64,000 nt of DNA from an uncultured Erythrobacter sp. (GTDB lineage: Bacteria; Pseudomonadota; Alphaproteobacteria; Sphingomonadales; Sphingomonadaceae), in the NCBI GenBank assembly GCA_947495695.1, contig CANLZP010000001.1:1261069-1325068 (forward strand), written 5' to 3'. Shown one piece after another: positions 56,786-64,000 of this stretch. The notes beneath the pieces were generated by a model that made no database searches, was not told the DNA's origin, and was given only the letters and a program-made list of their open reading frames with translations. The translations under genes and the position numbers were made by a program. The number at the start of each line of letters is the position of its first letter. Position 1 is the first letter of the stretch.

Positions 56786-57736
56786 TCAAAATCCGTAAAT
56801 CAGCGTCGCACGGCTCAAGGTGTCGGTCCCGACCGAGCCAATGGGCGGGTTCGTGTCATATTCGATCGCATAGGAAAGCCGCGCCGTCAGCTTGTCGCTG
56901 ATTTTTGCATTGAGGCCGGTGACAAGGTCCAGGCTGGTGTTGTTTGAATCCACGATCACCGTCGCTGAACCGCCTGTTTCTGCCACCGCATTTGTATCAT
57001 GCGTCAGGGTCAGCCGGTCGGTAATGTCCCAGTCAAAATCCACCCCGAACAGGCCTGCGATCCGGCTTTCGGTTTCGCCGGTTACAAATTCGGTCACCCG
57101 ATAGGCCGGACCAGCCTTGGCCGACAGCTGTAAATTGCTCTCGTCGATGATCTGATAGCCAATGCCGCCCGAGACTGCATAACGTCCTGAAAAGCCTTGG
57201 AAGCGGTCCCGTTCATATTGAGCAAGCCCGTACACAAACACCCTGTCTGAGAGTTTGTAGTTCGGCTCGTAAACGAAGGAATATTGCTCGCGCGAGGTTA
57301 CCCCATTGTTGCGCTGGTAATCCACCCGACCGCGCAGCTTGTGCGACCAGTCGATCCCTGTGCGTTTAAGGGTGATGGTGGCCGTTATGCCGGTGTTGGA
57401 AGAATTGCCGGTTGCTCTAAACCCGCCAAGCTCGCCCTTGCCGCTCCAGTTGTCGAACAGGCCGGCTGTGCGAATGGCTTGTTCTGCGGCTTCGGCTTCT
57501 TGCTGAGCCAATCGCGTTTGCTCGGCATTAAACGCAGCCATAATCGCGTCAATTTCCGCCGCATCTTCGGGATTGGTTTGCCGTGCAAGGTCGGCCACTG
57601 TTTTAACAGCTCCGGGATCGCCATTGCTGATTGCTGCCTTGATCATAGCGCGAACCGGCTCGGGCAGCTCGGCCTGCGCGGCGCCGGGAGTGAGGGCGAG
57701 TGCGCCTGCGGTTAGGGCCAAATATGTCCAACGCAT
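56786..57736 (-). CDS. DUF481 family outer-membrane protein
   Basis: 316 residues: signal peptide from the ATG at 57736 (MRWTYLALTAGALALTPGAA), an ~80-residue helical stretch (AEIDAIMAAFNAEQTRLAQQ), then a beta-rich DUF481 barrel (GELGGFRATGNSSNTG ... LSYAIEYDTNPPIGSVGTD) ending in the aromatic GF expected for outer-membrane insertion. The role of the family (YdiY-like, acid-inducible in E. coli) is unclear. Confidence 0.87.
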   Translation of the reverse strand: MRWTYLALTAGALALTPGAAQAELPEPVRAMIKAAISNGDPGAVKTVADLARQTNPEDAAEIDAIMAAFNAEQTRLAQQEAEAAEQAIRTAGLFDNWSGKGELGGFRATGNSSNTGITATITLKRTGIDWSHKLRGRVDYQRNNGVTSREQYSFVYEPNYKLSDRVFVYGLAQYERDRFQGFSGRYAVSGGIGYQIIDESNLQLSAKAGPAYRVTEFVTGETESRIAGLFGVDFDWDITDRLTLTHDTNAVAETGGSATVIVDSNNTSLDLVTGLNAKISDKLTARLSYAIEYDTNPPIGSVGTDTLSRATLIYGF

Positions 57737-57758
57737 CGAATTTCCGTCCTGATCAGAT

Positions 57759-58280
57759 TTAGAGTGTGCGGGCAGGACCGATAAAGTCGCGCTTGCCCAG
57801 CGCAACGCCTTGCGCGCGCAAAATGTCGTAGAAAGTTGTGGCGTGAAAATAGAAATTGGGCTGGTTGAAGCTGAGCAGGAAGTCTGACCCCTTGAACTCC
57901 ATCAGCCGCTTGCCGCCTAACACAAAACCGATGGTTTTGTCCGCCAGCTCGTCCACCTCGTCCGTTGTGACTTTGGAAAGCCTGTCCTGGGCTGTGGCGA
58001 CCATGGCGCGCATTGTGTCCCAACTATCCGGCACAATAGTGAGGTCGGGCGTAAATTCACCGTCAGGAAGCTGATCGAACGGATAGGCTGAGTGCATCCA
58101 GCAGGCGCGCACGTGCCAAGGCAGGGGCCACATTGTGTCAGACAGCTTGGCATCCAGCAGAGCTGCATCTTCCAGCCCATGTTCCTTCACATGCGCCTCG
58201 CTCTTATCGATCAGGCCGTTCATACCGGCAAGGATCTGTTGGCAGTTCGGCACGAATGCATCGTAAAGTGTGAATGGCAT
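57759..58280 (-). CDS. DUF1993 family protein
   Basis: 173 residues starting MPFTLYDAFVPNCQQIL. Conserved family elements are the histidine-containing WPLPWHVRACW and the end FYFHATTFYDILRAQGV. Related to the DinB/YfiT-like four-helix proteins; function unknown. The ATG at 58280 replaces a longer unsupported frame. Confidence 0.85.
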   Translation of the reverse strand: MPFTLYDAFVPNCQQILAGMNGLIDKSEAHVKEHGLEDAALLDAKLSDTMWPLPWHVRACWMHSAYPFDQLPDGEFTPDLTIVPDSWDTMRAMVATAQDRLSKVTTDEVDELADKTIGFVLGGKRLMEFKGSDFLLSFNQPNFYFHATTFYDILRAQGVALGKRDFIGPARTL

Positions 58281-58462
58281 GTGGTTCTTGCTCCGCAGCT
58301 GAGTATTAGCTTGCCCTACCCATGGGGGCACATGACGCGCAAGTGTGGAGGATCACTGCAAGGGCCATATGCCCATCAGATCACGCCAAAGCGTGGCTGG
58401 TAAAAGAAAGCGCCGCTCTCCATGACAGAGGCGGCGCATTCTTGTTTCCGACTTTGCTCGGT

Positions 58463-59149
58463 TTAGCGGACGCGCGGACCGCCAAATGGCAAAGGTGGAG
58501 GGGGTCTGCGGGCACCGCGCGGCAGCTGTGCTTGATAGGCCCGCCCGCAATGCTCGACGCAATAGGGGAAGCCCGGGTTCACATCTGTACCGCAGAAGTG
58601 GAAATCCGCTTCGCCAGGATGCCCCATGGGCCAACGGCACACCTTGTCCGACAGGTCGAGCAGGCTCGTCTTGTCGGCAATCTCGGGGCTGGGCTTGGCC
58701 GGAACCAAGCGGCGAGGAGGCGCAGGCGGGATCGGTGGCTGCTGGTCGCCCGGACCCTGCCGCAAAAATCCGCCGGGTCCGACCGAAACGATCTTGGGCA
58801 GATCCGGGGTTGGATTGGGAACAGGCTGGGACTGCACATCGGCATTTGATGCAGAGGCAGTTTGGCCCGCCGAAGCAGATTTGGCCGCTGGAGTAGGCTT
58901 AGCCGGTGCAGCCTTTGGCGCTGCCTTCTTAGGTGCTGCCTTTGCAACGGGTTTCTTGGCGGCGGCTGCCTTTTTCTTCTTCTCGCTCGCTTTCACGGGA
59001 GAAGGCCGCGCCTTCAGGCCAAGGCGGTGCGCCTTGCCGATAACGGCATTGCGGCTAACTCCGCCCAGTTCTTCTGCGATCTGGCTGGCGGTCGAACCAC
59101 CTTCCCACATCTTCTGAAGCGTTGCGATCCGCTCGTCGGTCCAGCTCAT
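58463..59149 (-). CDS. gcrA: Cell cycle regulator GcrA
   Basis: Alphaproteobacterial sigma70-associated regulator that acts at CcrM-methylated promoters. 228 residues: N-terminal HTH SWTDERIATLQKMWEGGSTA and SRNAVIGKAHRLGLKARPSP, a long Lys/Ala/Pro-rich linker, and the C-terminal CRWPMGHPGEADFHFCG ... YCVEHCGRAYQ block. ATG at 59149 (MSWTDERI). Confidence 0.96.
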   Translation of the reverse strand: MSWTDERIATLQKMWEGGSTASQIAEELGGVSRNAVIGKAHRLGLKARPSPVKASEKKKKAAAAKKPVAKAAPKKAAPKAAPAKPTPAAKSASAGQTASASNADVQSQPVPNPTPDLPKIVSVGPGGFLRQGPGDQQPPIPPAPPRRLVPAKPSPEIADKTSLLDLSDKVCRWPMGHPGEADFHFCGTDVNPGFPYCVEHCGRAYQAQLPRGARRPPPPLPFGGPRVR

Positions 59150-59221
59150 GCTAATTCTATCCTGTTCTTCCATGCCCCATATGCTTGCCAAAGTGGGGCA
59201 GTTGCGCCTAACCGCCCCTTC

Positions 59222-60112
59222 ATGGTCGATCAAGCAAATGCTGCCCCCCGCGCGGGCTCATCACACGGTGATGCGCACTCCGGCAAAGGCGTTGGGTTTC
59301 CTCCGCGTGGTGAGCCGATTATTACCGGCATCAATCGCATTGGATTGTACAGCCTCTATATTAAGGAGGTTCGGCGTTTTCTCAAGGTGCAGACGCAGAC
59401 AATCTGGGCTCCAGCGGTCACAACCTTGCTGTTTCTGGTCATATTCTCTGTCGCTTTGGGCCGATCAGGCCGCGAAGTGCTTGGCGTGCCGTTTTCAACC
59501 TTCGTTGCGCCGGGCCTGATTGTGATGGGCATGATGCAAAATGCTTTCGCCAATTCGTCCTTCTCGCTCTTGTCGGGCAAGATCATGGGGACGATCATCG
59601 ATTTGTTGATGCCGCCCTTGTCCGAAGGGGAGCTGATGGCGGGTATCGTGGCCGCCGCCGTGACCCGCGCGATCATGGTGGGCGGCGCTGTGGCTTTGGC
59701 GATGGTATTCTATCCGGGCGTGTCGTTGGGTGTGAGCCATTGGTGGGCGGTGATCTGGTTCGGTCTGATGGGGTCGGTGATGCTGGCGCTGCTGGGCCTG
59801 GCGACCTCCATCTGGGCGGAAAAATTTGATCACAACGCGGCGATTACCAATTTCGTGATTGCACCGCTCTCCCTGCTGTCGGGCACGTTTTACGTGATCG
59901 ACAATCTTGCTCCGGCATTTCAGGCGGTCAGCCGGGCAAACCCCTTCTTCTATGTGATTTCGGGCTTCCGCTACGGGTTCCTGGGTGAAAGCGATATCGG
60001 AACGGGTGCGCAGCCGGTTGTAATCGCAGGGATCGGCTTGCTGGTGCTCAATCTGGTGATGGCGCTAGTGACCTATCGTCTGCTGAAATCAGGCTGGAAA
60101 CTGAAAGACTAA
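59222..60112 (+). CDS. ABC-2 type transporter permease
   Basis: 296 residues, six membrane spans in the ABC-2 fold: YIKEVRRFLKVQTQTIWAP amphipathic entry, PFSTFVAPGLIVMGMMQNAF, and LSLLSGTFYVIDNLAPAFQ with the typical SGTFY motif. Pairs with an ATPase not present nearby; exports lipid, polysaccharide or drug. ATG at 59222; the longer open frame runs antisense through gcrA. Divergent from gcrA by 72 bases. Confidence 0.9.
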   Translation: MVDQANAAPRAGSSHGDAHSGKGVGFPPRGEPIITGINRIGLYSLYIKEVRRFLKVQTQTIWAPAVTTLLFLVIFSVALGRSGREVLGVPFSTFVAPGLIVMGMMQNAFANSSFSLLSGKIMGTIIDLLMPPLSEGELMAGIVAAAVTRAIMVGGAVALAMVFYPGVSLGVSHWWAVIWFGLMGSVMLALLGLATSIWAEKFDHNAAITNFVIAPLSLLSGTFYVIDNLAPAFQAVSRANPFFYVISGFRYGFLGESDIGTGAQPVVIAGIGLLVLNLVMALVTYRLLKSGWKLKD

Positions 60113-60142
60113 CCCCCAGTTTCCTGCCGAGGCTGATACAGA

Positions 60143-60523
60143 TCAGTGGGTAAGCGCACGCCGCATGCGATAGCGCCCGTCTTTGAATTGTTCGAACAAT
60201 TCGGCCACATTGGGGTGATCCACCGGGCCACCTTCGGCATCGGCCAGCAGGTTTTGCTGACTGACATAGGCGACGTAGGAACTGTCCTCATTCTCTGCCA
60301 GTAGGTGGTAGAAGGGCTGTTCGCGGCGAGGGCGGATGTCTTCCGGGATGGAGCTGTACCATTCCTCGCTATTGGCGAAGACCGGATCAATATCGAAGAT
60401 CACGCCCCTGAAATCGAACATCCGGTGCCGAACCACATCTCCGATGCCGAAGCGCGCACGTGCATGTCGAGGAACCTCGATCGTGCGGCCTGCTTGGGCT
60501 GAGAAGAATTCGGAACGGTCCAT
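60143..60523 (-). CDS. hspQ: Heat shock protein HspQ
   Basis: 126 residues of the HspQ/YccV hemimethylated-DNA-binding fold: ARFGIGDVVRHRMFDFRGVI, FDIDPVFANSEEWY, PFYHLLAENEDSSYVAYVSQ. An adaptor affecting Lon and ageing proteins in enterobacteria. The ATG at 60523 replaces a frame that would run antisense into the tRNA gene. Confidence 0.93.
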   Translation of the reverse strand: MDRSEFFSAQAGRTIEVPRHARARFGIGDVVRHRMFDFRGVIFDIDPVFANSEEWYSSIPEDIRPRREQPFYHLLAENEDSSYVAYVSQQNLLADAEGGPVDHPNVAELFEQFKDGRYRMRRALTH

Positions 60524-60652
60524 AGACGATAGGATATGGTCTTTCGAAGGTGCGAAACAAGGGTTTGAGGGCTGCCTACCCCCCGATTTGTTGCGGATTG
60601 GGACTTGGCAAGCGCCAGAGCTTGGGCTAACCGCGGCGATCCCGTTGCGGCA

Positions 60653-60676
60653 GGGGCGTTTGCGCGCCCCTTTTTT
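60653..60676 (+). terminator. Intrinsic terminator just before tRNA-Ser
   Basis: GGGGCG (60653-60658) pairs with CGCCCC (60665-60670), followed by six T residues (60671-60676). It ends 11 bases before the tRNA 5' end. No plus-strand gene lies between 60113 and it, so what it terminates is unclear. Confidence 0.7.
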
Positions 60677-60687
60677 ACGGGTTTTGC

Positions 60688-60777
60688 GGAGAGGTGCCGG
60701 AGTGGTCGAACGGGGCAGTCTCGAAAACTGTTGAGCTCTTACGGGTTCCGAGGGTTCGAATCCCTCCCTCTCCGCCA
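60688..60777 (+). tRNA. tRNA-Ser (anticodon CGA)
   Basis: 90 nt with encoded CCA: acceptor GGAGAGG/CCTCTCC, anticodon loop CTCGAAA, long variable arm (class II), T arm with GAGGG-TTCGAAT-CCCTC. Decodes TCG. Confidence 0.96.
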
Positions 60778-60869
60778 CCTCGCCGAAACAGAGACTTAGG
60801 AAGCCAATCGCTCAAACGCGCCTGCTGTTTGGCAAAACCTCTTGGCCTAAATCGCTTATAAGTCAGTGC

Positions 60870-60916
60870 GGGCTCTGCTGAGCAGAGGTGAGTTCGCGTT
60901 AGACTGAAAACACCCC
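60870..60916. repeat. Relic resembling the right end of the downstream IS6 element
   Basis: Ungapped alignment with 63227-63273 gives 34 identities in 47 bases, with the core GTTCGCGTTAGACTGA differing in one base. Lies 92 bases after tRNA-Ser and 24 before the MscS stop; no transposase remains. The rest of 60778-60939 holds nothing I recognise. Confidence 0.5.
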
Positions 60917-60939
60917 AGTGAACCATCCTCAGAATGATT

Positions 60940-62334
60940 TCAGTTGGACTGAAATGCCTCGGGCAAGCTCTTGATGTTGAAATCCCTCTGGGGAAACGGA
61001 ATGGATATTCCCGCATCATCGAACGCTTGCTTAATCTGCTGGGTCAGGTCCCAATAGACAGTCCAATAGTCATCGGTGTTGACCCAGGGCCGGCATATGA
61101 AATTGACTGAGCTTTCGGCCAATTCGTGGACCTTGAAAACGGGCTCTGGCTCGGCAAGAACTGCGGGATGATCCCGGGTGACTTGCTCCATGATCTTTAG
61201 CGTATCTTCGATGGAGTCATTGTAAGACACACCGAAGATCAAGTCGACACGGCGCGTGGCGTTGGCAGTCAGGTTCTTGATAAGGTTTCCCCAGACATTT
61301 CGGTTCGGGAGCACAATGAGTTTGTTATCGGCGGTCACGATCGTTGTTGCCACTATAGTCACCGACTTCACCTTGCCGATAACTCCCGCCAAATCCACAA
61401 TATCACCTTCGTCAAACGGGCGGTTGACCATGATCATCAGGCCGCTTGCGAAGTTTCCGAGCGTGTCCTGAAAAGCAAACGCAAAAATGAACGAGGCGCC
61501 GCCAATTAGAGCAACGATCGGACCAACATCCATACCCAGCATCGAGAGCGCGATCGCAAAGCCGATCAGAATGACAATCCAAAAAACCACTCCGGCTAGA
61601 AAGGTAGTCAGCAGGTTAGAGAGGGAGCTCAATCTGTTGAGCCATCCAAGAACGAGGCGCTTCACCAATCGCGCAAAACCCCACAAGCCGACGAGGGCAA
61701 TTGTTGCCCAAGCAATCGACTTGAGCAATGCAATTCCCCCGTTGGGGTCCGAAAACCATCGCACTACTTCGCTGTAGACTGTCTGGATATTGGATGTCCG
61801 CAATTCGTCCAACAACACTGTGTCATGATAGGCTCTATATTCGGCGATGAGATCGGGGTCGCCGCCTTTCTTTTCCCATGCAGCGATTACCGCCGAAAAT
61901 TTCTGAAAAAGCTCGTTCCGCTCAAACATAATGTCGGCCACACGGCGCGTTACCTCGTCGGCGACGTCGCCCTCGGTTCGGTCAATTGCGACTTGTGCTG
62001 CCATGACTTCTTCAGTTTTGGCTCGCGTAGCCTCCAGCCATTTTGCTGCCAGCTCATTCAGTTCTGCTTTCGTCAGCGGCACGAGGCGATGCTCCAGCTC
62101 GCGCAAGTCTATTGCGGGGTCTGAGAGAATTGAATCGGTTGATGCAGCCTCTTTAGCCGCCTCTGTCGCAGCGTCCTCAACCGTCTGAACTTGCTCATTT
62201 GGAAGGTCGACAGGAGGCGCTGTCGTGGCCGCCGAAAGAGGCGCACTGGCAAGTATAGCGTAAGTGAATGACACAAGCGCGAGCATGGTTAGGACAATCA
62301 ATCGAACAGGTCGAATATCATTCGTGAGGGCCAT
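60940..62334 (-). CDS. Mechanosensitive ion channel, MscS family
   Basis: 464 residues: signal peptide or first span from the ATG at 62334 (IVLTMLALVSFTYAILASA), an Ala/Glu-rich periplasmic helical region, three to four membrane spans, pore-lining GASFIFAFAFQDTLGNFASG, and the beta-domain PFDEGDIVDLAGVIGKV with VLPNRNVWGNLIKN. GGAGTTAAAGG precedes the ATG. Opens under membrane tension. Flanked by IS-related sequence on both sides. Confidence 0.93.
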   Translation of the reverse strand: MALTNDIRPVRLIVLTMLALVSFTYAILASAPLSAATTAPPVDLPNEQVQTVEDAATEAAKEAASTDSILSDPAIDLRELEHRLVPLTKAELNELAAKWLEATRAKTEEVMAAQVAIDRTEGDVADEVTRRVADIMFERNELFQKFSAVIAAWEKKGGDPDLIAEYRAYHDTVLLDELRTSNIQTVYSEVVRWFSDPNGGIALLKSIAWATIALVGLWGFARLVKRLVLGWLNRLSSLSNLLTTFLAGVVFWIVILIGFAIALSMLGMDVGPIVALIGGASFIFAFAFQDTLGNFASGLMIMVNRPFDEGDIVDLAGVIGKVKSVTIVATTIVTADNKLIVLPNRNVWGNLIKNLTANATRRVDLIFGVSYNDSIEDTLKIMEQVTRDHPAVLAEPEPVFKVHELAESSVNFICRPWVNTDDYWTVYWDLTQQIKQAFDDAGISIPFPQRDFNIKSLPEAFQSN

Positions 62335-62429
62335 GCCTTTAACTCCGTTTGCTCTCTTAAAAGGGGCGCCCATTGCGCATCGATTCCTATTGACCATCGG
62401 CAGCATAGCTGTCGGTTAGCAGATTTTCC

Positions 62430-63271
62430 GGCACTGTCAGAGCAAATGCACCTGAGTGACGATTGAGGCGGCAAGGGAAGGGCGTTTGGACGCCTAGACC
62501 CAAGAAACCAGCCAGTCCGCTCCGCTACTTCAACTAATCGCCCGAAGTGATCCGGCTTGTGGTGATGATGTATGTTCGCTTTCCGCTGAGTTTGCGGAAC
62601 GTTGAAGACCTACTGTCAGAATGCGGGATCGATATCTGCCATGAGACAGTGCGGTTCTGGTGGAACCGGTTTGGCCCAATGTTCGCTGCCGATATCAAAC
62701 GGCAAAGGATCAGCAGAATGAAACGCTACAGAAACTGGCGTTGGCACGTCGATGAAGTCTTTGTGAAGATCAACGGTGAGACCCACTATCTATGGCGAGC
62801 CGTCGATCACGAAGGTGAAGTGCTCGAAAGTTATGTCACGAAGAAGCGGGATAAGAAGGCAGCTTTGCGCTTCCTCAAGAAGGCGCTGAAGCGGCATGGG
62901 AAGGCTGAAGCGATCGTCACAGACGGCCTGCAATCTTATCCTGCAGCGATGCGCGAGCTCGGCAACCTGGAACGAAGAGAAGTGGGCAGGTGGCTGAATA
63001 ACCGAGCGGAGAATTCGCATCTGCCCTTTCGACGACGAGAACGAGCGATGCTGAGGTTCCGACAGTTGAAGAGCTTACAGAAATTCGCTTCCGTTCACGC
63101 CAACGTCCACAATCACTTCAACAAAGACCGCCACTTAACCGACCGACAGACTTTCAAAGCCAACGGCTTCGCCGCCCTGGTCGAGTGGCAAAATCTCATG
63201 GCCTGAAGATCAATCAGGGTAGGGGTGAGCTCTGCCATGTGGAGACGCGTTCGCATTAGACTGACAGCGCC
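62430..63271 (+). mobile_element. IS6-family insertion sequence
   Basis: About 842 bases bounded by imperfect inverted repeats: GGCACTGTCAGAGCAAATGC (62430-62449), with its counterpart at 63253-63271 reading, in reverse complement, GGCGCTGTCAGTCTAATGC. It encloses one transposase gene. The 8 bases outside each end (62422-62429 and 63272-63279) do not match, so no target duplication remains. Confidence 0.8.
62547..63206 (+). CDS. IS6 family transposase, N-terminus interrupted by a stop codon
   Basis: DDE transposase with the triad in WHVDEVF, VTDGLQSYPAAM and RAENSHLPFRRRE, plus the family stretch YVRFPLSLRNVEDLL. Reading the same frame upstream gives SPLRYFN, then TAA at 62535-62537, then SPEVIRL; relatives have a serine at the stop, so one base change created it. 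The GTG at 62547 could restart translation of a 219-residue form missing about 15 residues, including part of the N-terminal HTH. Activity is doubtful. Confidence 0.85.
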   Translation: MIRLVVMMYVRFPLSLRNVEDLLSECGIDICHETVRFWWNRFGPMFAADIKRQRISRMKRYRNWRWHVDEVFVKINGETHYLWRAVDHEGEVLESYVTKKRDKKAALRFLKKALKRHGKAEAIVTDGLQSYPAAMRELGNLERREVGRWLNNRAENSHLPFRRRERAMLRFRQLKSLQKFASVHANVHNHFNKDRHLTDRQTFKANGFAALVEWQNLMA

Positions 63272-63426
63272 CCGGTAACAATGATGCCAACACTTTCTTC
63301 GCATTCAGATTGGACGAAAATAACATACGATCTGCTCCCATCAGCCGATTCTGGCCCAATCAGCACAGATTACTGCGCTTCCTAAATTGGTATGACAGAA
63401 AAGTCCACAGAGGTATAAATCTTAGG

Positions 63427-63455
63427 TTGACATATATGGACTAGTGATCTTACTT
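63427..63455 (+). promoter_or_regulatory. Candidate promoter of the TonB receptor gene
   Basis: TTGACA (63427-63432), 17 bases, then TTACTT (63450-63455); a good -35 but a weak -10. Lies 37 bases before the ATG. The interval between the IS end and here (63272-63426) shows nothing else. Confidence 0.4.
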
Positions 63456-63491
63456 TGCGACGAACAACAACGAATCCTGTGGGAGGGATGC

Positions 63492-64000
63492 ATGTCTAAG
63501 TTAAATGGATTCGGTCGTCCGGCCGTCAAAAATTCTCGTCTAATCGCAGGCTTTATGAGCAGTGCGGCGGTGATGGCATTCGCAATGCCTAACGCTGCTT
63601 TGGCGCAAGATGCCGATCAAGTCGCATCAGAAGCTGCCGAAGAAGGTAACGCGATTATCGTTACTGGCATTCGTAGCTCTCTTGCCAGCGCTTTGAATGA
63701 AAAGCGCAATGCGGACAGCCTGATCGAAGTGATCAAGGCCGAAGACATCGGTAAGCTTCCCGATCAGAACCTTGCTGAGGTTCTAGAAAACATCACGGGC
63801 GTGCAAATCACGCGCGAAAACGGCGTTGGCACTGGCGTTCAAATTCGTGGTACCGACAGCAACCGGCTCGAGATCAATGGGGTTACCACCGTAGGTGCAG
63901 GCAATGGCCGCGGCGGCATTAACTTTGAAGATTTGAACCCTTCGATCATCGCGGGCGTCGAAGTTATCAAGGCGCCTGAGGCGAGGCATATTGAAGGTTC
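63492..64000 (+). CDS. TonB-dependent receptor (3' end outside window)
   Basis: Outer-membrane importer, N-terminal 169 residues visible. Signal peptide (LIAGFMSSAAVMAFAMPNAALA|Q region), then a TonB box-like NAIIVTGIRSSLASAL and plug domain with KLPDQNLAEVLENITGVQI and VQIRGTDSNRLEINGV. This is the Xanthomonas/Caulobacter receptor class common in sphingomonads. GGAGG 6 bases before the ATG at 63492. Substrate cannot be told from the plug. Confidence 0.93.
   Translation, partial: MSKLNGFGRPAVKNSRLIAGFMSSAAVMAFAMPNAALAQDADQVASEAAEEGNAIIVTGIRSSLASALNEKRNADSLIEVIKAEDIGKLPDQNLAEVLENITGVQITRENGVGTGVQIRGTDSNRLEINGVTTVGAGNGRGGINFEDLNPSIIAGVEVIKAPEARHIEG

Noticed and set aside
58862..59221. 120-codon extension of the ABC-2 permease frame
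   Set aside because: It runs antisense through gcrA; the permease fits a start at 59222.
60524..60778. Upstream extension of hspQ across the tRNA-Ser gene
   Set aside because: It translates the antisense of a tRNA and a terminator; HspQ homology starts at 60523.
60750..62430. Integrative element using tRNA-Ser as attachment site
   Set aside because: No repeat of the tRNA 3' end is seen downstream and no integrase is present.
62422..63279. 8-bp target-site duplication of the IS6 element
   Set aside because: The flanking 8-mers GATTTTCC and CCGGTAAC do not match.
1..64000. CRISPR array, rRNA operon, prophage or known riboswitch
   Set aside because: No regularly spaced repeats, rRNA signatures, phage structural genes or recognised riboswitch cores were seen.

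Overview
The window looks like a chromosomal segment of an alphaproteobacterium of the order Sphingomonadales, probably a marine member of the Erythrobacteraceae; the family placement is inference. Supporting signs are GcrA, the ATP synthase zeta inhibitor (DUF1476), a LexA box of the GTTC-N7-GTTC type, CrtZ, an imuB-dnaE2 mutagenesis cassette, and a TonB receptor of the Xanthomonas/Caulobacter class. No prophage or CRISPR array is visible, and genes are tightly packed with many 1-4 bp stop/start overlaps.

Layout. 1-3.1 kb: 3' part of an RND efflux permease and KDPG aldolase. 3.2-8.2 kb: dnaE2 and imuB under a LexA box, with no imuA. 8.3-15.6 kb: a flavin-reductase fusion, acyl-CoA dehydrogenase, the ppk-ppx polyphosphate pair and a queuosine-precursor transporter. 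15.7-17.8 kb: tRNA-Arg, a NUDIX hydrolase, a candidate small RNA, and grxD-bolA-zeta. 17.9-22.4 kb: leucine operon (leuC, leuD) with a GFA protein, a small membrane protein and a lactonase-like hydrolase interleaved. 22.6-24.6 kb: thioesterase, crtZ, YqaE/Pmp3, YbaN-like protein, SufE. 24.6-29.1 kb: a large phage-shock (psp) locus: pspF divergent from a sigma54-driven operon of a leader ORF, pspA, pspB, pspC and five more small membrane/coiled-coil proteins related to PspB.

29.1-36.9 kb: SRAP protein, then rimP-nusA-ylxR-infB, thioesterase, DUF1697 and rbfA. The usual continuation truB-rpsO-pnp appears only at 48.5-52.2 kb; the 11.5 kb between carries YceI, an AbgT transporter, thymidine kinase, an acetyltransferase, an M50 protease and a galactoside cluster (alpha-galactosidase, glpD, galT, galK, divergent SSS symporter). 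Releasing galactose and glycerol 3-phosphate routes side by side suggests use of a galactosyl-glycerol such as floridoside.

52.3-56.8 kb: retropepsin-like protease, RimK ligase and M14 deacylase, then a methyltransferase gene flanked by a truncated and an intact copy of the same gene. 56.8-60.5 kb: DUF481 protein, DUF1993, gcrA, ABC-2 permease, hspQ. 60.7-64 kb: tRNA-Ser, an MscS channel lying between an IS-end-like relic and an IS6-family element whose transposase has an early nonsense codon, then the start of a TonB receptor.

Most interesting signals: (i) a sigma54 -24/-12 sequence in front of a terminator-ended small RNA at 16.7 kb that is nearly identical to the psp operon promoter; (ii) the tandem array of PspB-like proteins; (iii) the galactoside/glycerol operon placed in the rbfA-truB interval.
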